64,000 nucleotides of DNA, taken from the NCBI RefSeq assembly GCF_001426865.1, contig NZ_LMFO01000034.1, positions 3,338 through 67,337 on the forward strand, in the 5' to 3' direction. This document shows, piece by piece, positions 52,516 to 60,905 of this stretch (position 1 is the stretch's first letter; every line of letters begins with the position of its first letter). Below the pieces are notes generated by a model. It saw nothing but the letters and a program-made list of their open reading frames with translations. It was not told the origin of the DNA and ran no database searches. The stretch comes from Paenibacillus sp. Root52 (lineage in GTDB: Bacteria; Bacillota; Bacilli; Paenibacillales; Paenibacillaceae). The translations under genes were made by a program, and so were the position numbers.

Positions 52516-52612
52516 CTTTATTTTGATTAATGTGGGTCAGCTAGGTCCATTTGACAGTACTTTCCCGATTGAAACCTCACTTAGTAGTACTCATGGCGGC
52601 GGAGGTTTGTAA
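52478..52612 (+). CDS. Exported pro-peptide, putative quorum-sensing signal (AloP-like)
   Basis: 44 codons, ATG 52478 to TAA 52610-52612. Starts 38 nt before the receptor stop in another frame, with GGAGG 12 nt upstream. The N-terminus MIKKKIAYFILLSFILINVG is a classic Sec signal (KKK plus hydrophobic core); the hydrophilic tail ends SSTHGGGGL. A small secreted peptide overlapping an RRNPP receptor is the standard arrangement of Phr, PapR, AimP and AloP genes. The C-terminal HGGGG is reminiscent of the Gly-rich mature peptides reported for Paenibacillus Alo systems (from memory). The mature peptide is probably the last 5-10 residues. Confidence 0.8.
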   Translation: MIKKKIAYFILLSFILINVGQLGPFDSTFPIETSLSSTHGGGGL

Positions 52613-52642
52613 TTATTAATGAATGGAACGTGATATGTTATG

Positions 52643-52682
52643 AAAGGTTTATTTCCAAATTCGGAAATAGGCCTTTTTTACA
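52643..52682 (+). terminator. Terminator of the receptor/pro-peptide operon
   Basis: AAAGGTTTATTTCC (52643-52656) with GGAAATAGGCCTTT (52663-52676), 6-nt loop, T run. It separates the operon from the ABC genes, so the latter need the promoter at 52694. Confidence 0.87.
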
Positions 52683-52693
52683 ATAAAAAATGA

Positions 52694-52724
52694 ATTGACC
52701 ATTGTAAAAATAAGGATTAAAATT
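52694..52724 (+). promoter_or_regulatory. Promoter of the ABC transporter genes, shared motif copy 2
   Basis: -35 TTGACC (52695-52700), 17-nt spacer, -10 TAAAAT (52718-52723). Matches the receptor promoter at 51041-51071 in 29 of 31 positions while flanking sequence differs. Confidence 0.8.
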
Positions 52725-52764
52725 ACATTTGTTATCAATTGCAAATGGTGAATTGGAGAGCGCT

Positions 52765-53523
52765 ATGAGAATAACATATGAGTATCTCAGGCTTTTTGTA
52801 AAGATGATGTTAAGCAACAAAATAGCCTTTGTGTGGTATTTAATTTTTCCACTCGTTGCTTTTCTTATTTATAATTATTCCTGGTTTGCCTCTAGACCCA
52901 CCACAATTGATTTTTACATTCAAACGAGCTTTTTTATTTCATATATTACCTTGTTAATGTCCATTGAAGTGGCTACCCATTTAATTACACTAAGAGAAAA
53001 CGGCTTCTATAAGATGTTTAAATTTATATCAGGAAGTAAATATCCGTTTATTTGGGGCAAGGCTCTGAATCAGGTTTTGTTCATTATCGCTACAATCTTT
53101 CTGGTGTCATTCGTAACAGGTGTAATGTTCTTAGACCCGGCACAACTCGTGACGTTTCTGATCACTGCCATTGTGAGCTGTATCCTGGGATCCATCATTC
53201 TTATTTTGCTAACATTGGTTCTGATGCTGATCCCGATTAGACAAGAGTCGTTGAACGCGGTGATTAGTATGAGTTTGTTGGTCTTATTTTTTGTATCTGC
53301 CAAAGGATTTGCATATTCTACGGCGTATAGCTTCCTGTTTGTACTATTGAATCCGCTCGAATATGTCAGAAATATCACGTTTATCCTCGCAGATTGGTTT
53401 ACGGGTCATTCATTCGATCACGAGAGTATTGGGGTTGTTGGTATAATCTCGGCATGTTATGTGGTCTGTGGATTGATTGCGCTTAAACTTGTAAACGTCA
53501 TATCAAGAACTCATCGGACATAG
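52765..53523 (+). CDS. ABC-2-type membrane subunit
   Basis: 252 residues from ATG 52765 (GGAGAG, 4 nt), about 6 membrane helices (for example FVWYLIFPLVAFLIYNY; FIIATIFLVSFVTG region; SLLVLFFVSAKGFAYS). Layout of ABC-2 export permeases. The ATPase gene follows after 11 nt. With the shared promoter it looks like an output of the peptide system: peptide, antimicrobial or lipid export are all possible. No precursor peptide other than the signal gene is nearby. Confidence 0.8.
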   Translation: MRITYEYLRLFVKMMLSNKIAFVWYLIFPLVAFLIYNYSWFASRPTTIDFYIQTSFFISYITLLMSIEVATHLITLRENGFYKMFKFISGSKYPFIWGKALNQVLFIIATIFLVSFVTGVMFLDPAQLVTFLITAIVSCILGSIILILLTLVLMLIPIRQESLNAVISMSLLVLFFVSAKGFAYSTAYSFLFVLLNPLEYVRNITFILADWFTGHSFDHESIGVVGIISACYVVCGLIALKLVNVISRTHRT

Positions 53524-53534
53524 CAGGAGGAAGC

Positions 53535-54242
53535 ATGATTACAATAGACAATGTAAGCTTTTCCTACCGAAAGTCGCCGCGTCAAAATCTGGATCATTTA
53601 AGTGTGGAATTCCGGTCGAGTACCGTGAACATGATTATTGGCAAGAATGGTTCAGGCAAAACAACATTATTTGACCTCATTACCAATGTCATTAAACGTC
53701 CTCCCGAAATTAGAGGTGTGCCTGAGGAGAAGGATATGATCTATCAGCTTCAAGGCTTATTGTTTCCACCTACGTTGAAATCGAAGGATGTATTTCGTTT
53801 CTTTCTATATTCCGATCATACGAGCCGTATTCAAGTTACGAATGAGCCTTATGTCGATGATGATATGAGCGCCTCTGAGATTGATTCGGTGAGACGGATA
53901 TGGAATATGGAATTTGGACAATTATCTATTGGAGAACGAAGGTATCTGTGTATTTTGGCTATTACCTTGATGGAGAGGAAACTATACATCTTTGATGAGC
54001 CGCTGGCTGGCATTGATCCTGAGATGAGGCAGTACATATTAAAAAGAATCGAAAAACTTGCATTACACAAGGAATGCACGGTGTTATTATCCAGCCATCA
54101 TTTACATGATTTCCAAAGGATTAAATGTACTCTCCATCTACTGCACCAAGGCAGAATATCCTTTAGTGGTTCATACACGGAGTTTATTCAGAACGTAGAG
54201 GGAGAAAATCCGGATGATGCATTTCTAATGAAAGTTCAATGA
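53535..54242 (+). CDS. ABC transporter ATP-binding protein
   Basis: 235 residues. Walker A IIGKNGSGKTTL, signature LSIGERRYL (variant of LSGGQ), Walker B KLYIFDEPLAGID and switch His in LLSSHH. Short linker region typical of exporters paired with small ABC-2 permeases. AGGAGG precedes the ATG. No terminator is obvious after it. Confidence 0.88.
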   Translation: MITIDNVSFSYRKSPRQNLDHLSVEFRSSTVNMIIGKNGSGKTTLFDLITNVIKRPPEIRGVPEEKDMIYQLQGLLFPPTLKSKDVFRFFLYSDHTSRIQVTNEPYVDDDMSASEIDSVRRIWNMEFGQLSIGERRYLCILAITLMERKLYIFDEPLAGIDPEMRQYILKRIEKLALHKECTVLLSSHHLHDFQRIKCTLHLLHQGRISFSGSYTEFIQNVEGENPDDAFLMKVQ

Positions 54243-54609
54243 ATGAATCGAAAACCTTTTCTTGTTATACCTCCATTAATAGTTTGGAACGAGTATCTAG
54301 CGGTGACACCCAACTTATTAATCTTAGAGATGGAATGATAGGGTGTCCTTAAGTGCAAAATGTCTATTGCATGTACGTCTCTACATTCTTACTTCATGTG
54401 AGTTATACTGTCCCTGATGCGATATATGGAAGGTAGGAGGATTCGAATAACTATATCTTGTAGGCTTATGCGATTACCAAAGTTTAGATGAAAAAGGTAT
54501 GATTGTGAAAGAATTATGATGCAAATAAACATATTGTTTTGCAAAGGATTTCATTGTAAATTTTTTAGCAATATATTCTATAATAGTACAAATAAAGGGG
54601 GTGCATGCT
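54243..54609. other. Intergenic region before the Spo0E-like gene
   Basis: No gene supported. A weak ACACCC/GGGTGT pairing (54308-54348) and, near the end, the -10 TATAAT at 54579-54584 with a poor -35 (TTGTAA or TGTAAA about 18 nt before). Confidence 0.4.
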
Positions 54610-54798
54610 GTGAATGAACGGAAGAAGATCAGCGACCAAATTGAATGGAGCAGGCAAAAGTTATGTCGTTTGGCGGAAAATCAGGGCATGCAAGACGGCC
54701 AAGTCCTGCAGCAGTCCATGATACTAGATGAGCTAATTAATGAATACAATCGTTTTAAGTACAACAAACATATTCTAAACAGACAGCCGATTACCTAG
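54610..54798 (+). CDS. Spo0E-like aspartyl-phosphate phosphatase
   Basis: 62 residues from GTG 54610 (AAAGGGG, 9 nt). Two-helix Spo0E fold with the signature SMILDELINEYNRF (S-x2-LD-x-LI-x2-Y). Such proteins dephosphorylate Spo0A-P and delay sporulation. Its TAG lies inside a perfect terminator palindrome. Confidence 0.85.
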   Translation: MNERKKISDQIEWSRQKLCRLAENQGMQDGQVLQQSMILDELINEYNRFKYNKHILNRQPIT

Positions 54799-54814
54799 GT
54801 AATCGGCTTTTTTT
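54785..54814 (+). terminator. Terminator overlapping the Spo0E-like stop codon
   Basis: Perfect 24-bp palindrome at 54785-54808 (AGCCGATTACCT and its complement) followed by seven T. Confidence 0.93.
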
Positions 54815-54867
54815 GTATAAACTTAACTATCTCTAACCGCTCATTTCGACAGCACGGCTATGGGGCG

Positions 54868-55272
54868 TTATTGGGCTAGCTGCATATCGTTGATAATATC
54901 AACGGAGTTTATCTGCCAGCGGAGTAGATCACGGGTTAACGAGAACGATAACATGCCGGAGTGGATATTCTTGAGTTGACCGTCGTCAGCATAGGTAAAC
55001 ACCGCAAAGCTGGCTAGAACCTCTCTAGAGAAAAATGTTTTTTTGATTGTATTGAATGTCACGGTGGGTGTCGGTAGTTGATGATCTGTAACATACTGAT
55101 TGAATTGAGCTACCGGATTAGTGGAAGAACCTGAGGGATTAACAGTTGTAGATTGTTCGGATATGTATTTCTGTATAACTCTGTTTGGTGAATTAGCCAT
55201 CGTATAGATTACGATGAATACGATTGCCATGACAACTGCAATTGTAATTATAGCTGCTTTTCTAGTAAGCAT
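54868..55272 (-). CDS. Membrane-anchored protein of unknown function
   Basis: 134 residues from ATG 55272 (GGAGGG, 6 nt). One N-terminal helix (AAIITIAVVMAIVFIVIYTM) and a small extracellular domain (FNQYVTDHQLPTPTVTFNT; SFAVFTYADDGQLKNIHSG). Not recognised. Confidence 0.65.
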   Translation of the reverse strand: MLTRKAAIITIAVVMAIVFIVIYTMANSPNRVIQKYISEQSTTVNPSGSSTNPVAQFNQYVTDHQLPTPTVTFNTIKKTFFSREVLASFAVFTYADDGQLKNIHSGMLSFSLTRDLLRWQINSVDIINDMQLAQ

Positions 55273-55416
55273 AATAGTCCCTCCATATGTAACTTGAGCA
55301 ATCAATCAACATAAGGTCACCAAGGCAATGTACTCAGCCCAACTTAGCTCAACTTCATTGTTGAACGATCTATACTAATAACAACCGTAACGCTGAGAAA
55401 GTTGTCTCTTCAACTA

Positions 55417-55468
55417 AAATAAACATAACAGGCATACCGGGAGGTACACATGTTATGTTTATTTATTT
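55417..55468. terminator. Terminator of glnQHMP
   Basis: AAATAAACATAACA with TGTTATGTTTATTT around a 20-nt loop; A/T tracts on both sides. It is just past glnP on the minus strand. Confidence 0.75.
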
Positions 55469-55474
55469 TTCCCC

Positions 55475-56125
55475 TTAATTCATCCGAGCTTCAAGCCGTT
55501 TGGCTACAATGGACAGGGCGTAATTGACGACAAAGTACAGCACGGCTGCCAACAAGAGAGCAGGAATAATATAATCGAAGCTCTGTCCCCCTAGAATCTG
55601 CACATGGTGCATCAGTTCAGGCAGGGAGATGATGATTGCCAGCGACGTATCTTTGAGTAGTGAGATAAACTGGCTGACCATGGGGGGAGACATCCGGCGT
55701 AACGCCTGAGGCATGATAATTCCACCCAGTGTCTGCATGTAGCTTAACCCAGAGGAGCGAGCTGCTTCGATCTGTCCACGCTCAATGGATTTGAGTCCAC
55801 TACGAACAATCTCTGCGATCATTGCTCCTTCGAACAAACTCAGACCTACGACGGTAGACCAGAACACGGACATCTTGATCCCCAATTGAGGCAATACGAT
55901 ATGAATGAAGAAAATGATAAGTAATAACGGTAAATTACGAATGGTGTCTACGATGACTGCGACAATCTGGGATAACACTGGGATGCGCGTATACCGAATC
56001 GTCCCTAGAATTGTGCCCAGTGCAAAACTAAATACGATAGATAACCCTGCGACTTGCAGGGTAAGTAGAAATCCTTGTAATAGAAAGCGAAGGTTGGGCC
56101 AGGCATAGGCCCCGCTGAAGTCCAT
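55475..56125 (-). CDS. glnP: Polar amino acid ABC permease, GlnP-like
   Basis: 216 residues, about 5 helices; HisM/GlnP type with EAA loop IEAARSSGLSYMQTLGGIIMPQALRRM. Last gene of a four-gene importer operon in the Bacillus order glnQ-glnH-glnM-glnP. GGAGG, 10 nt. The substrate is probably glutamine or another polar amino acid. Confidence 0.88.
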   Translation of the reverse strand: MDFSGAYAWPNLRFLLQGFLLTLQVAGLSIVFSFALGTILGTIRYTRIPVLSQIVAVIVDTIRNLPLLLIIFFIHIVLPQLGIKMSVFWSTVVGLSLFEGAMIAEIVRSGLKSIERGQIEAARSSGLSYMQTLGGIIMPQALRRMSPPMVSQFISLLKDTSLAIIISLPELMHHVQILGGQSFDYIIPALLLAAVLYFVVNYALSIVAKRLEARMN

Positions 56126-56159
56126 GATTCATCGACCTCCTTTTCGAGATAGTACCTGA

Positions 56160-56882
56160 TCACATGGTGACCTGACCTGCTGGCTTCGGCTTGTTCGATT
56201 TTCCTTTAGTAGGAGTGGATTCAGCATCACTTTGTCCAAATCGCCGCTCCATATAGTGAACGAGCAAGCTGAGGGGTAACGTCAGAGCCAGGTAAAAGAG
56301 AGCGACAATGGTATACACGCTTAAAGGTAGGAAGGTATCTGAGTTGATGAGATCGGCAAAATACATCAAATCCATACCTGCAACGACCGCAAGGATGGAT
56401 GAATTTTTGACTAGATTAATGAATTGGTTGCCAATGGACGGCAGTACAATTTTGATCGCTTGAGGCAGAATGACTAGATTCATCGCTTGCACGTAAGATA
56501 AACCGGAAGAGCGCGCTGCCTCTAGCTGACCGCGTGGTACGGACTGAATTCCTGCCCTTATGGCCTCGGCGATAAATGCCGCAGTATAGATCGTTAGACC
56601 AAGCGTGCCGGAGATGAAACCATCGAGGGAGATACCAATGGCGGGCAGTCCGAGATAGAAAAAAAATACGACAAGCAGCAAAGGGATGTTGCGAATAAAC
56701 TCCACAAAGGCCGTGCCAATCCAGTTTAATGGCTTGATCGGAGAGATGCGGAATATTGCAATAATCGTCCCAAGGATAAAGCTGCCAATCAACGCCATAA
56801 TGCTTACTTGAATCGTGTTCAAGAATCCTTCCAGGAATCGATCGGAATGCCGGATCAGAACGTTAAAGTCCAAATTGCCCAT
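56160..56882 (-). CDS. glnM: Polar amino acid ABC permease, GlnM-like
   Basis: 240 residues, paralogous to the permease downstream, EAA loop LEAARSSGLSYVQAMNLVILPQAIKI. The C-terminus has a charged tail (STPTKGKSNKPKP). The two permeases form a heterodimer in the membrane. Confidence 0.88.
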   Translation of the reverse strand: MGNLDFNVLIRHSDRFLEGFLNTIQVSIMALIGSFILGTIIAIFRISPIKPLNWIGTAFVEFIRNIPLLLVVFFFYLGLPAIGISLDGFISGTLGLTIYTAAFIAEAIRAGIQSVPRGQLEAARSSGLSYVQAMNLVILPQAIKIVLPSIGNQFINLVKNSSILAVVAGMDLMYFADLINSDTFLPLSVYTIVALFYLALTLPLSLLVHYMERRFGQSDAESTPTKGKSNKPKPAGQVTM

Positions 56883-56984
56883 TCAGGGTAAACCTCCGTT
56901 CCTCAGATGTGAGCGGCGATGATAGCCTATCCTTACATGGAGGAGCACACATACCATCGCCGCTGAACCATCAGTTAATCGAAG

Positions 56985-57824
56985 TTACTCAGGCTTGGCG
57001 CCTAGCCATTTTTCATGTAGGGTGTCATACTCTCCGCTATCCTGCAGGCTCTTGAGCAGGCTGTTCACTTCGGATACAAAAGCAGAGTCGCCTTTGCGAA
57101 TCGCCATACCATAAGGCTCACTGGTGAAATTGCCACCGACCAGCTTGTAGTTATTATCCGTTTGCTGCATACCAATCAGGATGATGTTATCCGTTGTCAA
57201 TGCTTCACCTTTGCCTGCTTTGAGCGCTGTGAAGGCATCCTGATAGTTATCGAATTCCAGCACTTCAGCATCGGGCGCCTTTTCACGAATGTTCTGAGCA
57301 GAAGTGGAGCCCTTCACAGCCAGGACCTTTACACCTCCGAGGCTCTCTAACCCGGTGATATCACTGTCGTTTTTCACAAGCAAGGATTGCCCTGCCTCGA
57401 AATAAACATCACTGAAATCAACCTGTTCCTTACGTTCATCTGTAATCGTCATCGTGGCAATAATGATGTCAATGTCGCCGTTCTGCAGCAGCGGAATACG
57501 AGTCTTCGATGTTACTTCCTTCAGCTCGACCTTGGTCTCATCTCCCAGAATTTGTTTGGCGAGTGCCTTCGCGATATCGATATCGAAGCCTTCTACCTCA
57601 CCGCTTGCAGGGTCTTTAAGCCCGAATAACTTCGTATCGTACTTCACGCCAGCAATGAGTTTACCCCGTTCTTTAATCTGTTCAATGGTACCTTTGGCTT
57701 CCGAGGTGTTGTCACCAGATCCACCAGACCCAGAGGATGAATCCCCGCCTGTGTTACAACCAGAGATGACAAGCGCCAGAATCAATACGAGCATGAGTGA
57801 CGGCCACTTCAATATGTTCTTCAT
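56985..57824 (-). CDS. glnH: Polar amino acid ABC substrate-binding lipoprotein, GlnH-like
   Basis: 279 residues. Lipobox LVISGC, Gly/Ser linker, then SBP_bac_3 fold: LIAGVKYDTKLFGLKDP, GFDIDIAKALAKQI, LLQNGDIDIIIATMTITDERK, VLAVKGSTSAQNI. Captures the amino acid outside the membrane. Confidence 0.9.
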   Translation of the reverse strand: MKNILKWPSLMLVLILALVISGCNTGGDSSSGSGGSGDNTSEAKGTIEQIKERGKLIAGVKYDTKLFGLKDPASGEVEGFDIDIAKALAKQILGDETKVELKEVTSKTRIPLLQNGDIDIIIATMTITDERKEQVDFSDVYFEAGQSLLVKNDSDITGLESLGGVKVLAVKGSTSAQNIREKAPDAEVLEFDNYQDAFTALKAGKGEALTTDNIILIGMQQTDNNYKLVGGNFTSEPYGMAIRKGDSAFVSEVNSLLKSLQDSGEYDTLHEKWLGAKPE

Positions 57825-57856
57825 TTGTTAAAGACCCCTTTTCCAATGGAATGATA

Positions 57857-58585
57857 TTAGTGGTGAATCAGACGACTCAGGAATTGTTGGGCACGTTCCT
57901 CTCTAGGGTTGTCAAAGAACGAGGCGGCAGAAGCTTCCTCCACAATGCGACCTTCATCCATAAAAATAACGCGATCCGCCACTTCACGGGCGAACCCCAT
58001 CTCGTGGGTAACAACAACCATGGTCATCCCGTTGTGTGCAAGCGAGCGCATGACATCAAGCACTTCCCCGATCATTTCAGGATCCAATGCGGAGGTGGGT
58101 TCGTCGAACAGCATGATTTTGGGCTCCATAGCCAGACCACGAGCGATCGCAACACGCTGTTGTTGTCCACCGGACAACTGTGAGGGATAACTGTCTGCTT
58201 TCTCGGCAATGCCTACACGGGTCAGATATTTCATAGCCGTTGCGGCAGCCTGTTCTTTGGATTGTTTGCGCACCTTTATCGGTGCCAGGGTGATGTTATC
58301 AATGACTTTTTTGTGGGGATAGAGATTGAAGTGTTGAAATACCATGCCTATGTCACGGCGGAAGAGGTTAATGTCGACCTTTTTCTGATGTAAAGGAATC
58401 CCGCTAACAACGAGCTCACCTCCAGAAATGGTTTCTAGACGATTAATGCAGCGGAGCAATGTGCTTTTGCCTGAGCCAGAAGGCCCGATAATGACGACAA
58501 CCTCACCTTCCTCAATCCGAAGATGGATATCCTTGAGAACGTGGAAGTGACCAAAATGTTTTTGAACCCCTTTGAATTCAATCAA
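57857..58585 (-). CDS. glnQ: Polar amino acid ABC ATP-binding protein, GlnQ-like
   Basis: 242 residues from TTG 58585 (AAAGGATGGG upstream), exactly the length of Bacillus subtilis GlnQ. The longer frame to 58642 adds an unlikely hydrophobic stretch. Walker A GPSGSGKSTLL, signature LSGGQQQR, Walker B IMLFDEPTSALDP, switch VTHEMGFA. First gene of the operon, with a TnrA/GlnR-type promoter upstream. Confidence 0.92.
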   Translation of the reverse strand: MIEFKGVQKHFGHFHVLKDIHLRIEEGEVVVIIGPSGSGKSTLLRCINRLETISGGELVVSGIPLHQKKVDINLFRRDIGMVFQHFNLYPHKKVIDNITLAPIKVRKQSKEQAAATAMKYLTRVGIAEKADSYPSQLSGGQQQRVAIARGLAMEPKIMLFDEPTSALDPEMIGEVLDVMRSLAHNGMTMVVVTHEMGFAREVADRVIFMDEGRIVEEASAASFFDNPREERAQQFLSRLIHH

Positions 58586-58658
58586 CAGTGCATCCCATCC
58601 TTTCTGCAACGTTAGTTTGAAAAGGAAGATTAAGGAAAACATTGGAAGTGGTTATTTC

Positions 58659-58687
58659 ATCATACATAGTCATCCTGTGTGTGGCAA
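58659..58687 (-). promoter_or_regulatory. Promoter of glnQHMP
   Basis: Minus strand -35 TTGCCA (58687-58682), 17-nt spacer, -10 TATGAT (58664-58659). Start near 58652. Confidence 0.7.
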
Positions 58688-58693
58688 TTAATT

Positions 58694-58710
58694 TGTTATA
58701 AAATGTGACA
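58694..58710. promoter_or_regulatory. GlnR/TnrA box
   Basis: TGTTA-N7-TGACA fits the consensus TGTNA-N7-TNACA. Its centre is about 50 nt upstream of the expected glnQ start, the position used by TnrA for activation in Bacillus. Confidence 0.8.
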
Positions 58711-58992
58711 TAAGTAATGGGTTGAGTAGGGCTAACACCTATATTGTGTTATATCTTTGTTATGTTAAAAGATTTGCTGTGACGAATTCTGACAGAAAAA
58801 TGATTCGATTTTCCTAGTGAATTTACAGACATTGGAATAGATGGTTGTAGTATGATGAAAGAGATATTCTGTTAGACCATTCAGAAACCGAACAAATAAC
58901 ATCAAGTTCCATTCGTAGTTGGCAAAAAAGATCAACCTTTGATCCCATTGCTACTGATATGATGGAGCGAGAATCACTTCATAGGCCTAATC

Positions 58993-59091
58993 TATATAAA
59001 TTGAACGAAACATTTACACGAGAACGGAGAGGACAGAAACAACATGTCATCGGAGTGGCTAGTGTAAATATCCTTTTGTTCAATTTATATA
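58993..59091. repeat. Long inverted repeat before the GH28 gene
   Basis: Outer arms TATATAAATTGAAC (58993-59006) and GTTCAATTTATATA (59078-59091) are perfect complements; inner arms ATTTACAC (59012-59019) and GTGTAAAT (59062-59069) are also perfect. The 42-nt loop is unpaired purine-rich sequence. It ends 34 nt before the ATG at 59126. It could be a paired operator, an RNA leader structure or remnants of a small mobile element. Confidence 0.65.
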
Positions 59092-59125
59092 TCCAATAAG
59101 AAGCAGAAAGGATGATAACTACGCG

Positions 59126-60739
59126 ATGAATACATATAATTCCGCAATACGTGCTGGTGAGCAATTAACGTCTGATAAAGTATCATACGACGTTTCCTTA
59201 CCTAACATTCCTGCTCAGGATTTTCTGATTACCGAATTTGGGGCTGTAGGAGATGGTGTGACCGACAATACGGAGGTGTTCCGGCTTGCCATCGCGGCTT
59301 GTTCTGAGGCAGGCGGGGGGCGTATCGTTATTCCTGCTGGTGTATGGCTCACGGGACCGATTATTTTACGTAGTCGAATCGAGCTGCATGTCCAGGCTGG
59401 AGCGTTAGTTACCTTCAGTCGAAACTTTGATCAATATCCTTTGATTGCATCGACCTTTGAAGGGTGGCAGGCTGTCCGCTGTCAATCTCCGATTGATGGA
59501 GACCAGTTAGAGGACATCGCCATTACGGGTGAAGGGGTATGGGACGGAAATGGTGAGGCATGGCGTCCGGTCAAGCGTTCTAAACTGACGGCATCACAAT
59601 GGAAAGCACTAGCAGCTTCCGGTGGAGTCATTGAACATACAAGCGGTGAGGAAGAGATCTGGTGGCCTTCCCAAGCCGCGCTTGAGGGAAATGCAGTTGC
59701 GAATCGGATGCATGTAGAACAAGTGCGTGACCTATCAGCTTACGAGGGGATCAGAGATTTTCTTAGACCCAATATGGTGAGTTTGCGTCGATGCAAAAGA
59801 GTACTGTTGGATGGGCCAACCTTTCAGAATTCTCCGGCATGGAATCTGCACCCTTGGGCTTCAGAGCATGTGACGATTCGGAACGTCAGTGTTCGGAATC
59901 CGTGGTTTTCTCAGAATGGGGATGGATTGGACATCGAATCCTGCCGTTATGTTCTGGTAGAGAACAGTGTCTTCGACGTTGGGGATGATGCAATCTGCAT
60001 GAAGTCCGGCAAGGATGCCGAAGGTCGCGAACTAGGTTTGCCATCGGAGTATGTTACCATTCGAGGTTGTACCGTGTACCATGGTCATGGCGGCTTCGTC
60101 ATTGGCAGTGAAATGTCTGGTGGCGTGAGGCATGTGCGTGTGTCGGATTGCACGTTTATCGGAACGGATATTGGGCTTCGTTTCAAGAGTGCGCGTGGGC
60201 GTGGCGGCGTAGTGGAGGACATTGAAATTGAGCGAATCTATATGAAAGACATTATTATGGAAGCGATCTCATTTTCATTTTTCTATGCGAATCAGGAAGG
60301 TTCGGCACGAGGAAGTGACATTGCACATGAAGTCACTGAGGAGACGCCAGTGTTCCGGGATATTCGAATTAAGGATGTAGTCTGCTCTGGGGCGGACACG
60401 GCGTTATTGGTGAGTGGTTTACCGGAAATGCCTCTGGATGGATTAGTGATAGAAGGATACCGTGTGTCTGCGCAAAAAGGTGTGCAATGCTCGCATGCCA
60501 AACATGTGCGGATCGCCGATCTGCAACTCACCGTAGCTGAAGGCTCGCTGATTGAACTTCATCAGTGCAAAGGGGCGGAGCTTGAAGGCATCGAAGGAAC
60601 TGGCGCGGATGGTCGACTTTTGCGGATTACAGGACATGATACGACAGGTATTGTGTGCCGGGGAGAAGTAGCCGATACCGAGGGAAGACAGATTTCCATT
60701 GGGCCAAATGTAAGAAGTGGTGCGTTAATTCGCCAATAA
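59126..60739 (+). CDS. GH28-family polygalacturonase-like hydrolase
   Basis: 537 residues, no signal peptide. Right-handed beta-helix with the GH28 motifs NSPAWNLHP, NGDGLDIES, GDDAICMKSGKD, GHGGFVIGSEMSGG and RFKSARGRGG; catalytic Asp residues are in the second and third. N-terminal pectate-lyase-like cap (FGAVGDGVTDNTEVFRLAI). A cytoplasmic location suggests exo-cleavage of imported oligogalacturonides rather than attack on polymer. An AraC regulator is encoded convergently downstream. Confidence 0.9.
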   Translation: MNTYNSAIRAGEQLTSDKVSYDVSLPNIPAQDFLITEFGAVGDGVTDNTEVFRLAIAACSEAGGGRIVIPAGVWLTGPIILRSRIELHVQAGALVTFSRNFDQYPLIASTFEGWQAVRCQSPIDGDQLEDIAITGEGVWDGNGEAWRPVKRSKLTASQWKALAASGGVIEHTSGEEEIWWPSQAALEGNAVANRMHVEQVRDLSAYEGIRDFLRPNMVSLRRCKRVLLDGPTFQNSPAWNLHPWASEHVTIRNVSVRNPWFSQNGDGLDIESCRYVLVENSVFDVGDDAICMKSGKDAEGRELGLPSEYVTIRGCTVYHGHGGFVIGSEMSGGVRHVRVSDCTFIGTDIGLRFKSARGRGGVVEDIEIERIYMKDIIMEAISFSFFYANQEGSARGSDIAHEVTEETPVFRDIRIKDVVCSGADTALLVSGLPEMPLDGLVIEGYRVSAQKGVQCSHAKHVRIADLQLTVAEGSLIELHQCKGAELEGIEGTGADGRLLRITGHDTTGIVCRGEVADTEGRQISIGPNVRSGALIRQ

Positions 60740-60905
60740 TTAGCTTATAAAATGGGATTTGATAGTGGCCGAAGTGGTGTAGCAATGATCTCCGATGAAG
60801 GGCTGAATGAATGATGCATGCCTATATGGAGATGGGGAATGTTGTTGGATCATTCATTAAGGCTACCCACTCGGCTATCCTGTATTCCATACTGGATTGA
60901 TGTTA

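Larger units (their letters stand above)
58586..59125. other. Divergent regulatory region glnQ / GH28
   Basis: No gene. Toward glnQ: the promoter and GlnR/TnrA box at 58659-58710. In the middle: AT-rich sequence without features. Toward the GH28 gene: the inverted repeat 58993-59091. Confidence 0.6.

Noticed and set aside
54243..54338. A 31-codon frame directly after the ABC ATPase gene, considered as a second peptide gene.
   Set aside because: No ribosome site, no signal-peptide charge pattern, no terminator.
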